In this document: in pieces, positions 10,277 through 22,345 of the stretch
Position numbering within the stretch: the first letter of the stretch is position 1
How the letters are laid out: the number at the start of each line of letters is the position of its first letter
From: Agrypnia vestita
Taxonomy: Eukaryota > Arthropoda > Insecta > Trichoptera > Phryganeidae
Direction of reading: 5' to 3'
DNA length: 64,000 bases
Assembly: GCA_016648135.1 (NCBI GenBank)
Contig: JADDOH010002290.1
Location: forward strand, 273,206 to 337,205
Notes under the pieces: model-generated
The model's input: only the letters and a program-made list of their open reading frames with translations
Databases searched by the model: none
Told to the model about the DNA's origin: nothing
Translations under genes and position numbers: made by a program

Positions 10277-12372
10277 GTTGGTTTAGGAAATATCTCTTTA
10301 TAGCATAATTTAGTTTTTTGCACAAGAACGTTGAACCAAATTGACGAATGTCATGTCATGAATTCAAGAAACAATAAATAATATGAAGAATTAAGTATAG
10401 ATAATGAATATATGAAAATTGTAATTTATTTAACAAAGGGTCTGTTTGCTATATAAAGCATCTACGATTATCATTGATTACTGTCTTTTGGACAACAAAA
10501 TAACTAGAATTAAATTGTCTAAAAAATTTCAGGATTCGAGGTATTGTGATCGAGTAAATAAAATAATATGATAACAAATAGGTATAAATTCATAACTTTC
10601 ATTCACCATGTCGAATCAATTCAATAATTCAATTCTTTCTATATTTCTTCAAATAGAGCAAAATGATTTTGAGTAGTGACATGATTAATATAATTAATAA
10701 AAATGAAAGTACTTTCTTTTCACCACTTATATACTGAAAATATCAATATTTAAGTGGTGAAAATATAGTACATATTTACCAATTATACTTTTTGTTATTT
10801 GTTATTTTTACAATAAATTACAAAATAATCATATTTTATTTTATTTCCTGACTCATGTAATCTTTCCTCGCTACATATGTATCTAATAACCAACTTTATT
10901 CCAGCAGATTCTAGCCTCGTCCATAATTTTTCTCACATCTTAAAATATACATCTTCTTATTCACAAACATCGATTAGTAAAAGTGTTTGCACGTGGACTA
11001 GTTATGACATGCTTTAGGATAAGAAATTTTGACGAGTACTTCTCAAAATAGCAATATATAGTTAAGTTTATGATAAATATTTTCAGGATATTTGTAACCA
11101 AAAATTTATTTAAATAAAAAAATATTTGCTAAGTGCCCGCTAGCTACCGGTGGTCCTGCGCTAGGGCAAGACGGGTCTTGACAAAGGGACGTCCGGTCAG
11201 GTATGCGAGCACTAATCCGCTAAGCAGCTGTTTCGCCTTTGGTTGGGGTGAGCCATCAAAGGAACAACTTTCTATACCGAAAAAAACTTAGAATATTTGG
11301 TTTCTATCGATAGTTACGTCATAATTTGATGTATTACATGAGTATATTCACCTCAACCGTGTGATTTTAAAAGCTGAAATAAAAAATATGCAAGTTATTT
11401 TGTGCTCCAAACCAACTATTATGCGCAAATAACATGATTGTTGAAGGTTAATTATTATATGCCCAAAATTATATTAAAATGTACCCATCAAATTTAGGAC
11501 AAAAAAAATTGATCGTCGATTGATTGAAATTAATACATATTTTAAAACATGGTGACGGTACGCAGCAAACAAAATAATTTTTAAAAAACGTTACAATTAA
11601 TATGATTTATGTTTTCAAATGCCTCTTCTGGATTTGTCCTTAAAAATTTTATTGTATAAACCAGACAAAATATTATATAATAATATAAATTAGGCGATCC
11701 TCTTACTTCACTGGCTTCACATTCCGGGGGTTCCGGGTTCGATTCCGGCGAGGTTGCATTACATAAATTAATTGATACTTTACACAAATCCGAAACTGCA
11801 AAATACTCAAATAGTCAAAATAACAAAATATGTCTTTCACGCCCTGGTATAAGAGTAAAAAACTTCCTTGTAAATTCGGTATTTACCTAAAAATTTAATT
11901 TTAACATAATATAACGTCCGTTTTCTAAAAAATTACATCAAATTTAATATTTTCCCTTCCGTGCGGTGACACATAACTTATTCACGTATTGACACTTAGC
12001 AGTTATAAGTTTAATTTACACTACATTTTTTTTAAGTACGTATTTACAACTTTTACGTATTGTTTTATAAATAATATTGTATGGTACTGCATACTATGCA
12101 TATGCATACTATGCAGTACCCTTACCAGTACATAGGTGGCTATGGTAAGTAAATAAATAAGTAAACATGGGGATATTATGAACTTTTTTGAGTTTTGTCT
12201 AGTGACATAAATTTGAATTAGGTCATCCAAATGCAAAGTCTATATAACCATTTGGACTTTTCCAAAATCTGGCTTCCGCAAAGCCAAATATCGTCGCGAC
12301 ATGGTAGAAGTTGAAAAAATAGCACGTAATCGAGGATTGTCAAGCATTCTACACTCTACACGTTTGACAAAT
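10277..12372. other. AT-rich noncoding stretch with one tRNA-like fragment and one palindrome
   Basis: No gene. 11700-11765 carries a B-box-like GGGTTCGATTCCGGCGAGG but no acceptable cloverleaf upstream, so it is best read as tRNA-derived repeat debris. 12083-12120 is a near-palindrome (GGTACTGCATACTATGCAT...ATGCAGTACC). Confidence 0.35.
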
Positions 12373-12850
12373 GTGGAGAAGTCCGTCGATCATTCTCAAA
12401 GATTCGCGAAATGACATCACCTGTATAAAAGAGATGAAAGACCGCTGCGCTGACGGTTGTTTTGACACAATGAATTGTAAATCACAAGAAATATGAAGAA
12501 GTCAGTCGATCATTCTCAAAGATTCGCGAAAAGACATCACCTGTATAAGAGATGAAAGACCGCTGCGCCGAAGGTTGTTTTGACAAACAACTTCAACAAA
12601 ACAACAGCTTCAACAAAACCACAGAAAAGCGAATTAATTACCAGAGACAAGCGATAGGTATAACGGCGCGAGTGCGGTACTTACGTGCGGAGACAAGTGG
12701 AATATTCAGGAGTGATGATGAGTGTAAATTACGAATTTTGTGCGAGTTAAAGAATGGTACTCCGATTAAATTTGTGTTCAGTGACATTAGTTAAATAATA
12801 AAACTTTAAATAATTTCAAGTGTTTCATTAGTCCTACAGCCATGATCCCG
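12373..12850 (+). repeat. Possible solo LTR: duplicated promoter-like unit, then polyadenylation signal
   Basis: A ~120-bp unit is present twice in tandem (from about 12373 and about 12495). Each contains 'gatcattctcaaagattcgc', 'gacatcacctgtataa', 'gagatgaaagaccgctgcgc' and 'ggttgttttgaca'. The CTGTATAA(AAG) lies ~25 bases before a GAAAGACC block, as a TATA box would. Downstream, 12799-12805 has AATAAAAC followed by TTCAAGTGTTTC and a CATGATCCCGTGACA end. This order (enhancer repeats, TATA, AATAAA) suits an LTR (U3-R-U5), but I see no flanking target duplication or second LTR. Between them, 12552-12794 is an open frame of 80 codons that is likely incidental. Confidence 0.35.
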
Positions 12851-12911
12851 TGACAAAATTTAGAAATGGTACATACACAACATCGGTTGTTCATTATTAC
12901 GTAATTTTAAT

Positions 12912-13226
12912 TTGAAAAAATCTCTCACCGTAGCACATTTAATCGCTTTTATAGAAGATAGTTGCTCGTCCATTGAAAGAATTTGCGGTTTGCAAGAGAA
13001 AGCCGCATTGCTCGCCAGCATATTTCGCTCAATTTGTCTCTATGGCAATCGATTCCCGCTCGTTTTGGGAATTATCTATAACGAAAACTATCGGTGTAGG
13101 CAACACTTTCTATTCCATTATGCTGTTAATGAGCCGTCTCTAATGTCCCGGATTTTTATGATCATTGATAAATTCATGCACATCTTCACGGAGCAGCATA
13201 GAACTGATGGATTAGGAAAATGTTAA
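12912..13226 (+). other. Unassigned 104-codon open frame in a moderately GC-rich island
   Basis: The frame from 12912 to 13226 is open, begins with a non-ATG TTG in some readings, and contains coding-like blocks (IEDSCSSIERICGLQEKAAL) with no recognised domain. There is no clear acceptor/donor pair or promoter. It may be an exon, a decayed gene, or a conserved noncoding island whose open frame is accidental. Confidence 0.22.
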
Positions 13227-13464
13227 CATTTTGGCAGTTGAGTCATGGGAAATTAATATCATTAATTATTTTAATACTTACTAATGCTTAAAATGTATCA
13301 GACACTCATGCATTTGAAATGTGTCATAGACACTCGCTGATAAGTATAATCAAATAATACAAATAAATTATCTTTGAATGGAGTGCTATAAATTTTAAAA
13401 TAATAATAATATTCAATATTATTAATATTTTTAATATTTAAAGCATTAACTTTGTGGTTAGACA
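13227..13464. other. AT-rich flank of the inverted-repeat element
   Basis: 13405-13464 (aatattttta...gcattaactttgtggttagacat) is shared with the left flank of the copies at 48044 and (inverted) 41063, so the mobile unit probably extends beyond the terminal inverted repeat. Confidence 0.5.
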
Positions 13465-13574
13465 TTATAACAGAGTGTTAGTTAAATTTGTATGAAGAGA
13501 GAGGTACGTCTTGAAACCGGCAGACCTAAAATCTGGTAGTGGTTTATACAAATTTAACTAACACTCTGTTATAA
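13465..13574 (+). repeat. Internally deleted copy of the hammerhead-bearing inverted-repeat element
   Basis: Both ends are present (TTATAACAGAGTGTTAGTT on the left, AACTAACACTCTGTTATAA on the right) but most of the interior is missing. The remaining interior reads GTACGTCTTGAAACCGGCAGACC, i.e. the 3' half of the hammerhead core (GAAA, stem III CCGG, stem I GACC). Confidence 0.75.
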
Positions 13575-13959
13575 TATTCTATAGTATTAATAATACTACT
13601 TCACTGATTTATTTTATTTATTTATTTGCGTACATACCGTGCTACCACCATTTAAAATTACTATAAACAAAGAGACTTTCTTACACTTTAAACAGTATTT
13701 AAAATAGTACACACAAAAGCAATCACAAAGCAGTACACATTTAAAAATAACTCAGCAAAATATAGAAAACAATTAAATTCAAAAAAGTACATAGAAAATT
13801 AATTGAACAAGATACTATCTTTATGATGTGAAAAATCAAAAAATGTATCAAACCTATTCGTAAAACAGTAAAACACTTATATGACATAAAATACACGTAA
13901 GCAGATTGTAACAAAGAATACACTTTTTACAATTTCAAAACCTGTCACAAAAACGCTTA
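13575..13959. other. Noncoding, AT-rich
   Basis: Begins with TTTATTTTATTTATTTATTTGCGTACAT-like sequence that looks like a retroposon terminus; otherwise no feature recognised. Confidence 0.3.
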
Positions 13960-14220
13960 AGGCGAGCGTTACATTCGGTCCACTTCTATGGTAGCGAGCA
14001 GGGAATTGAGCATGAAAATGGGCAATGCGAGTATGTGAACACGTCACTCGCGCTGATCACGCTCCTGCCATTGCCGCTCCCTTCGTTGACGGTTTTTGTG
14101 CGAAAGTCAAAGGACCGGCAGAGTGAGCGCGAATGAGTACTTTCATTCAGCTCTCTCGCTCAGTTGCCGCCAAGCGCGCAACAAAAGTGCATGTACCTAC
14201 TTTGTTGATTGAGTGTCAAT
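13960..14220. other. GC-richer noncoding island
   Basis: Includes GAGCAGGGAATTGAGCATGA, GTCACTCGCGCTGATCACGC, and GCTCAGTTGCCGCCAAGCGCG. Sharp contrast with the AT-rich DNA on either side. No convincing coding frame. Could be regulatory DNA or the interior of an unrecognised short element. Confidence 0.3.
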
Positions 14221-17200
14221 ACATATTTTGTATATATTTTATTTTTAAAACGGTTACATAAACTATGGAGGTAGAGCGCTAAAACTGCAACTAATTCCAC
14301 GTCCTTCATTGCTGACGTAGAATGCGAAGGAAGCATAATGCAGCAATGTAAACACTAACACAGGGATTAGAAATTTTCGTATAATATTTACAGGTATCGT
14401 TATCACGAACCTACGAGGCCTTTTTAATTAAAAATAATGCCTTTGGAAGTGCCGACTACCTGCCACATGATAAGCGAACGCATAACTGTCACCACCTTAA
14501 ATTGTTTGATTGAACTAGCGCACTCCGAAACTTTGTTCATTTCAAAAAGATTTTGTAGGCGCCGAGTGTCGATCCCTGTACGTTTCACATGCTTAACGAC
14601 AGATTTGCCATCTTTGCTACTCCCCTAGTAGACGGCAGTCCCAAACTTATTTTTAAATGTCAATTTTGTGTTAATTTTAGGGGTTGATTTATATTTATTA
14701 TAATATTATAACTATTCGTATTATAACGTTATATTTATTGTATTAATAAAATAGTTAAATCCGGTTTTATTTTTAATATACCAGGATACGCAGGAGACTA
14801 GATTTTAGTATAGAAAACAAAATATTACTTAATAAAATCAATAACTATGCAGGGGTGGTATGATACATGTGTTTGAGATACAAAGTGTATTTGGTTTTCA
14901 ATCTAATGTCTGCTCAATTTATATTAATTATTTATATAAATTAGTAATTAATTAGTTGTTATTACCTCATTTATATTAACTATTGCATAATCTTTTATTT
15001 TTATATATTGTTTTACCATGCCTTTATTGCTTTATTTCCTCTTTATTTTTTTTAGTTAATTATACATATTTTTTTTATAATTATTTATTTATTGTTGAAA
15101 TATGCCCCAAGCACCTTTATAGATTATAGTATTTTTTTTAATGAAAGTTACTTATTTATGTATATACCTATACTTATTTTTTAATACACATTTTAAGTAT
15201 ATAATTTGTATGTATAAATAAAATATTATATATATATACATATATAAACTTATTTAGTAATAATATATTTTTATTAAAATATTTTCACCGTTTAATCTAA
15301 ATACCAAAAACGTGATGTTACACTTCTTAAACAACTACATTTTATATATATCTACGTCGATATAAAAATTAATTACAAAAGTTAAATTGTAGAATTTAAT
15401 TTTTGAGCAACTAAAACAATAAATAAATAAACTATTGTGAATCTCGCCATTTTTAAAAGCAAGCTGAAAATATGGCGAGGTTTATCGCTTACCTGTTCGA
15501 TGTTATTCCTCACAATTAACTATTCTTCGTATTCAATAAAATTATTGAAATCTGATAATACTTGATTAAATTATTTAAACCTTAAACTATCTTGTGTTAT
15601 TCTGTCATGTCAGTTCTGTTAAAAATTATTGGTCCAACACATAAGTATTTTCTCCAGCCTTAATCTTTTTCTGATCTAACATATTATAATAGAATAGCAC
15701 GATATCTTTATAATATCGACATCTTTGTATACACATAAAAAAAATATAATGCCAAGACGCAAGTAAAATAATTTAAACCGCTTGTCTGGCAAATTACAGT
15801 GGTAAACAATAGGGGAATGTCAATGATACTTGGGGAGGCCTTCATCCAGTGGTGGATAGAAAACGGCTGATAATAACGACGATGATTAGAAAAAAAAGAA
15901 ATGTGAAAATTCATCACCAGTTCGTCAGTATGACGTAAAATTCGCTTATTTATGGGAAGACAAATCCTTAGTGTTTTAACATGATTATTTCAGTCAAATT
16001 TATAATACAATTGATTAATATTTTTAAAAATCTACCATAAATTCTTTCGACACGGTTATTTTGTTATTATTAAAAATATTTTTTTATATACACACACATT
16101 TCATTATCTGCATTTTAACCATGCCAAGCTTTTTCCATAGTAAAAAATGAGCTTAATGGATAACTCACCGTAGTTTAAAAATGTGTATAATGTATGTAAT
16201 GTATGTAAGTAAAAAAAAAAAAAATATGTAAGTAAATAAATATCCGAAGAAAGCGAAAGTATTCCAACGTTTATGTAATTATTAACCAACTGCCTTAGTT
16301 TATACTGTACCATTTCCCCTTATTTTGTATATTTTTTGCCGGCCACCCTCTGCCAGGCACCTACCTAGTACCCGCCCGCCAAACCCGCGGGACTGTAACA
16401 ATAAAATAATGCAACTGAATGCATTTTGCATGTAAGCATTTTTTTTCACGTGTGTGCTCCGATGACGAGGTACATACTTACGCATGCATATGTACACGAG
16501 ATAATTGGAGTCATAATTATAGTAAAATTTGCAGAGATCGACAACATTTTTCCTTCCCTTAAAATAATTTTTACCTGGCTGATAATTATCAAAGTCAGTT
16601 TTATTTTTTATATCACGTAGGTATCTTAATATCAAATATTTGTTTAAGATGTACAATATATTTTAAAGAATGCTTAAAATAAACATTAATAAAAGTATTA
16701 CTGTATTAATTACTTAAGTAAATAAGGTATTTCATAGGGCATTAAGGGAAGATTTGAAAATTCTTTACTTGCCAGTCACGGTATATATTTTTACCGTCTC
16801 TAGATGTTTTCTAATGAACTTATAACCTCTTTACAATATAATTTAAAATTAATAGTTGTTTCAAAAGACATTAACATTTTCAGATTGATTCTGTGTATTG
16901 GGAGATAAAACGAGTCATTGATATCAATGGTGAACTATGTTACTAAACTATTTTTTTAGTTTTATACTGTCTTTAGTTGTGAATGATCCATTTGTGAGTT
17001 ATTTTAAAGCCGTCCATGTATACCTAAAGCTCGTGTGGACTGAAATAAAATAATTGGAACTTAAAATTTTGAAAAAAATGTATTTCGCTATTGATAGCAT
17101 GTACCAATTTTTTTATAAACCAATAAAGTAATTTTCTGTTTTTTAAATCGTAATTGATCGTCAACCGACAATGGATATTTCCGGGTTCGTATACCGATTG

Positions 17201-20200
17201 TAAATACATGCAATATATTTTTTCCAAAAAAATTGTTCTAAACGATATAGGTATCTAATTTACATCAATAAATACACAGTTAACCTAACATAAATATTAT
17301 ACTAGACTTATTAAAAAAGTTAATTGCAATCTATAACACTGCATTACTTATACCATTAAGTACCATAGACTCTAATCCAAAAATCTGCACTAAAGTTTAA
17401 CACATGCTCACTGGCGGCCGCGCCGTTTTGTGATTTACCTACAGATATTAATTAACATGTGATATCTATCGCAAGAATTGGCAGTCTTAGAAATTCTATT
17501 CTATATATGTCTATTGCTTGTTTAATTTTGTTATTTGTTGCTTTGTGCGTATTATGTAAAGACAAATAAATAAATATATAGATACAGGCACATATTATAT
17601 CTAAGAATAAGATGTTGACTCCGTATTACAAATATGTATTAATTCTGTCTGATCTTTGATCGTATGAAGGGTCAAACATTGTCCACACAGTGAATGTAAA
17701 TCTGTGATATCGCTGGGTCAACAAACCTAATTCCTAAAATTAGTTTTATTATTTATTTCTGTGATATTCATATCTCAATTTTTTTGACACAGGAAATCAT
17801 TTTTAGTACGTATCTATTTATCACGTCTGGCGAGCCACTTGTACCTATTTAATTGATCGGTATTATGTATATACATATAATATCCTTTACAAACTTTACA
17901 AAGATGTATAAAATATTATGTAAATTTAAATATTTGTATTAATAATTCTATTCTATACATTGTTGATATTTTTCAAGATAACATATATATCATATAGTAT
18001 CATTAAAAATTACCAAAAAAATTGGGACGGGATTATGTTATTGCAAAAAAAAAATTATAATATTTTTTAGTACGTTTGAATGTCTCGTAATGTTTGGTTT
18101 AACCAAGTTGACAGTATTTATAAATTATAATTGTTTTCTCGTTAAAGTAGGTTTTATGTTTAGTTATAGGTACTCGGGAACGTACTTCAGAGCTAGTCAA
18201 ATGATACAGTAACACGTTTCAGTTTGTAAAGACATTAATTTAGAGCGATTTGTTTTCTTGTTAAAAATCGTTTATTATTTAAGAAAATTTTAAATTGGAA
18301 ACACGATTACACATGACATTATGCTTGATGTAGTGCGAATAAACAAAATATTTCTTATATTATACTTGTGACGCATTTTCCTATCTTTTTAAAATTCTTT
18401 TTAGTAGGAAGAAATGGATTTTGCCGCAACTCTAAATGAATTTTGCTACATGTACAGTTAATTTTTTTTCTACATCTCATAATACATATGGATTTGATAA
18501 CTTTAATTTTATATGGCACACGATAGATGAAAATATGGATATGTGATGTATCTGGAGTACCGTTTCTTGAATTGTGGATAGAGTAAGCCGTTGCCGTAAA
18601 TTTATTATAATTAACTTTGTTTATATGATCAGTTGAGTAATAAAACGTATTTATTTATTTCGGAAAAAATTATTTCTTCCTTGAGAATAGTAAAAAACAA
18701 TGAGAAAACGTGCAAAACTTTCGTATACGAAATAAATTTTTCACAATTATAAAAAATATCTTTTTAAATGTATCACCACAAGGTATTTATTTACATTGAA
18801 TTTTAACGTTTTTAATGATTATATCAGTAAAGGTTGGCAAGACCTGTCGCTGCGAGTGAGGGGTGCATCCAAAGGATGTGAACCTGGTTCCACCTGCTTT
18901 TTGTCATGAGTTTACAAAGCGCCGCAACTGTCACGCCACAAACACCCATTGTTGGATCATTTTCGGACTTTTATATGGGCGCTCTTAATTATAATATTGC
19001 AAAACCACAAAATACCGGACAATTTCGGTGCGCCGGTTCTTCTTGCACTGGAAATACTTAAATACAATAATTTTTGATGAGCAAGAGGAAGGAAGTGCTG
19101 ATAGCTGAGATTGGCTCAAGAATATAATTTAATTTTGGTAATGGAAGAGCATAGAAACAAAACCGTCACTATGAATCGTTGAATTGACTTTACAGCCAAA
19201 GAGAAGATTTTTAAATTGATATGCTTTTGAAACAAACTAATATATTTTCAAGAACAGTTCAATAATAGACAATTTTTTCTAGATAATCATTTTCAAATTC
19301 GTCTCCCTTTATTTATTTGTTAACTACATAGTGATGGTTTTGCGAATCAAAACAAATCCAATTGCCTTTAAAAAATATATACATACAGCGTATTATGAAA
19401 TACCTTCACATCAATTGTAAATTGTGTTTGTGATTCAATTAAAAACATTAAATACCTCTGTAAATCTCCAGAACTTCTGCATAAAGTTTGATCGAATTAT
19501 TTAGAAAAATCGGAAAAGATTTGAGTTTTCTTATCCATTTAAAAAAAATAATCGGTAATGATGCTAAGTTGTCTTGTCTGTTGGAAAAAGGCACATTCAT
19601 TTTTAACAATAATATGTATTTTCTCTTGCAATAATTGATTGAAACATTTAAAAAAAAATTAGTAATCGTAAAAATAAGACGGTAATTATATAAATTATAA
19701 TCGTCATCTAATATGTTAACTGGAATAACGCTTGTCTAATTTGTAATGTTTAGAAAAGGTTCCAGAAGCTTATGCCATGCTTATATTATATATAAGATAC
19801 CTACATTCCACGTAAAGATTACTTTTTAATTGTGTTTATATTTATATTTATATGTATATTTATATTTATATTCTCCTCAACCACTTGTGTATATCCTTTA
19901 TAAAAATAATAGTTAAGTATCATTTAGTTTGTGGTAGTTTTAACACGAATTGCTATTCCATTTAATCGAAATTCTCTTTGTTAATTAACTGAGATAAATC
20001 ACAGAAGTAACAGGGAGGAATTATATATAACATGATTATATATATTTCATATCTTATCTTAATTAGTTAATAAATATCCTTCTGTGGACAGAACCCAGTA
20101 ATTGTGTTCTAAGAACATACAAATAAATATATATTAATTGCCTTTTGTTGAAAATGTAAACAGTGAATTTTTTGAGTCAATTGGAGTTAGGAAAAAAAAT

Positions 20201-20269
20201 ATATTTGGAATCATACTACTTACGGCAAGAAAATATTTATTTTAAATTATTGATATCATTTATTAAATC
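14221..20269. other. Long AT-rich intron-like or intergenic stretch
   Basis: Six kilobases without a supportable gene. Short open frames are AT-biased and unlike proteins. Simple tracts occur at 15225-15246 (TA-rich) and 19840-19875 (TTTATA repeats). Foldback-type or dispersed-repeat signatures recognised elsewhere are largely absent here. One GC-richer block lies at 18835-19075 (separate entry). Confidence 0.4.
18835..19075. other. GC-richer noncoding island
   Basis: Contains AAGACCTGTCGCTGCGAGTG, GCGCCGCAACTGTCACGCCA and TGCGCCGGTTCTTCTTGCAC inside strongly AT-rich DNA. No coding frame with splice signals. Candidate conserved noncoding element. Confidence 0.28.
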
Positions 20270-20283
20270 TTAAAATAAACTAT

Positions 20284-21276
20284 AAATATTACAAAAGGTG
20301 TCAAACAGGGATGCGTAATGTCACCATGGCTTTTCAACCTGTATATGGATAATTGTATGAAAGAACTGAAGGAACTAGAAGTTGGAGCGAAAATAGACGG
20401 ACTCACCATATCCTGTCTGCTATACGCAGACGATGCAGTATTAGTGGCTAACAGTGAAGCTGATCTGCAGTGCTTGGTATCCAGGATGTCCGATGTATGC
20501 ATGCAGAGTGAACTTCTGATGAATGTCAGCAAATCGAAAGTGATGGTATTCGAGAGAGACGAAAGAGTGACTAAGTGTGATGCAATTATAAATAACGAAT
20601 GCTTAGAACAAGTGAACGAGTTTTTGTATTTGGGAAGTATGTTAAGTAGAGACGGCAAGGCTGAGAATGATATCGAAAGGAGAGTAACTGCGGGAAACAA
20701 AGTTAATGGTGCACTAAATGCAATTATGGCCAATAAGAATCTGTCAAAAGAAGCAAGACTAGCGGTACATAATGGCGTTTTAGTGCCATCCCTTATGTAT
20801 GGAAGTGAAGCCTGGAATTGGCAAAAGAGGAATGAAAGTAGACTGAATGCGGTTGAAATGCGGTCACTAAGACGCTTGTGTGGAAAATCTTTGGTCGATA
20901 GAGTGAGTAATGAACAAATTAGAAGTGAATGCAATGCTGGCTGTAGTGTGGTAGATAGAATAAAGAAAGGAGTGCTGAGATGGTTTGGTCATGTGGAACG
21001 TATGAACGAGGAAAGGATGGTTAAGAAAATATATGAGGCGAATGTTGAAGGCAACAGGAATAGAGGGCATCCGCGAAAGACCTGGCACGATCAGGTACTA
21101 CAAGTATTTGAGGATGGCCCTGTTAAAAGCCGCAACAACCGTAGAACGTGTATGAGAAGATGTATGAATGTGGCCGAAGCAAAAGTGGTGTGCCAGGATA
21201 GAAGAGTGTGGCGTTCAATCCTCTCTGCCTACCCCTGCAGAGAAACGGCGTGATGGTTAGTTAGTTAGTTAGTTAT
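20284..21276 (+). mobile_element. Young 5'-truncated non-LTR retrotransposon insertion with target duplication
   Basis: Bounded by a perfect 14-bp direct repeat TTAAAATAAACTAT (20270-20283 and 21277-21290), as made by target-primed reverse transcription. The 3' end is a tandem (TTAG)5 tail (about 21256-21275) after the stop codon. The 5' end starts abruptly within the reverse transcriptase domain. The frame inside is fully open, so the insertion is recent relative to its relatives at 9905, 46262, 47450 and 63945. The short tandem-repeat tail and the protein resemble RTE-type elements; the clade is inferred from recall, not from a search. Confidence 0.92.
20294..21253 (+). CDS. C-terminal part of a non-LTR retrotransposon reverse transcriptase (5' truncated)
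   Basis: The open frame enters from the truncation point with KGVKQGCVMSPWLFNLYMDN (reverse transcriptase motif after the template grip) and, about 35 residues later, the catalytic YADDAVLVANS box containing the two Asp that bind metal. The thumb/connection region follows (FLYLGSMLSRDGKAENDIER, MYGSEAWNW), then the conserved C-terminal signature RWFGHVERMNEERM and a basic GHPRKTWHDQ segment common to arthropod RTE-like polyproteins. The first ATG is at 20318, but the true start of the protein lies in the lost 5' part. The N-terminal endonuclease and palm A motif are absent, so the copy cannot move by itself. No frameshifts or stops are present until TGA at 21251-21253. Confidence 0.9.
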   Translation, partial: KGVKQGCVMSPWLFNLYMDNCMKELKELEVGAKIDGLTISCLLYADDAVLVANSEADLQCLVSRMSDVCMQSELLMNVSKSKVMVFERDERVTKCDAIINNECLEQVNEFLYLGSMLSRDGKAENDIERRVTAGNKVNGALNAIMANKNLSKEARLAVHNGVLVPSLMYGSEAWNWQKRNESRLNAVEMRSLRRLCGKSLVDRVSNEQIRSECNAGCSVVDRIKKGVLRWFGHVERMNEERMVKKIYEANVEGNRNRGHPRKTWHDQVLQVFEDGPVKSRNNRRTCMRRCMNVAEAKVVCQDRRVWRSILSAYPCRETA

Positions 21277-21290
21277 TTAAAATAAACTAT

Positions 21291-21789
21291 TTTTAAAATT
21301 ACTAATGTTTGATTTTGTCACATTTGGTTTCGATATATCTCCATGTAATCGAGCTTAATTCACATTTTAAAAAACACAGATCAAAAAATAATTGCACAAG
21401 AGATAGTAAATAGAATGGATAATTCCATGAATTCGACAAATTGATAATATTTTCTCTCGGCACGTATGCGAATCATAAAAAACAAACTTATTTTCTTGTA
21501 AAAATTTGGGCTAATCTTGGTTTACACGTGTATGAAGATAACGGAAATTTTCGGTCATCCGTTGACTTTGATAAAACAGAAAAAAGGTCAATTATTTCAC
21601 GGGTCATCCCCAATAATCGGGGAAGGAAGAGTTAATTTGAAATGTTATCTCTATTTCGTAAATAGATAGTATCAAAAATAATTTTATGTTTTCCATTCCT
21701 TCTAAATATTATAAATACTTCTTCTGCCACTATTTGATCCTACTTTGTAAACTGTACAGCCCTCCACTTTCATTACGTATGCCCGAAAC
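21291..21789. other. Noncoding, AT-rich
   Basis: No feature recognised apart from the downstream copy of the 14-bp target duplication at its left boundary. Confidence 0.4.
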
Positions 21790-22345
21790 TGGCATAAGTA
21801 ATGATTCTTCTCCTTATGGTGCCATTTACTATCGGAGGTCGGCCATCATTCTGGCAATCGCGACTTTATTTACCGCCGCACGGAACAACTTAGTCGAGTT
21901 ACACTTATACCAGTCCCTCAAGTTACTCAGCCATGAGATGTGGTGTCCTTCAATGCTTCTTTTCCCTTTTATCCGAGATACTCTAGCTTTCTTGTTTTGA
22001 TAGTTCGCAGCACTTCACTTCACATTTTCCATATGTCGGAGGACTTCAACATTCCACACATAAAACTTTCAATATGCGTCTATAGAGCCACATCTCAAAA
22101 ACATCGACTTTGCGGTTTAGTGCGTGATTTAGTATCCACGCCTTCACCCCATATAAGAGAATAGCAAAAGTATAACACCGAATTATACGCATTTTAAAAG
22201 TTGCAGGCTTAGGTCACGGTTAGAAAATAACAATCTCATTCTGAGAAACGCACTTCTTGCCATCTCTACTCGAGCTTTTACTTCTTGAGATGCATCCCAG
22301 TTCTCGTCCACCCATCCACCTAAGTACTACTTGTAGTACGTGACT
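21790..22345 (-). pseudogene. Second non-LTR retrotransposon family, reverse transcriptase C-terminus, decayed
   Basis: Minus strand translation gives YLGGWVDENWDASQEVKARV and MARSAFLRMRLLFSNRDLSL, then after stops and shifts the terminal block HHISWLSNLRDWYKCNST and LFRAAVNKVAIARMMADLR before a stop. These are the YLGS...EIKxRIxMARxAF and SWLxNLRxW...LFRAA signatures of RTE-like arthropod reverse transcriptases. The family is different from the one at 20284 (different C-terminus and tail). Multiple stops make it a fossil. Confidence 0.8.

Noticed and set aside
11700..11765. tRNA gene on the plus strand (GGGTTCGATTCCGG)
   Set aside because: T-arm-like sequence but no matching acceptor stem or D arm; better read as tRNA-derived repeat debris.
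20263..20934. 223-codon open frame on the minus strand
   Set aside because: It is the antisense of the reverse transcriptase frame at 20294-21253, which has the catalytic YADD and other family motifs.
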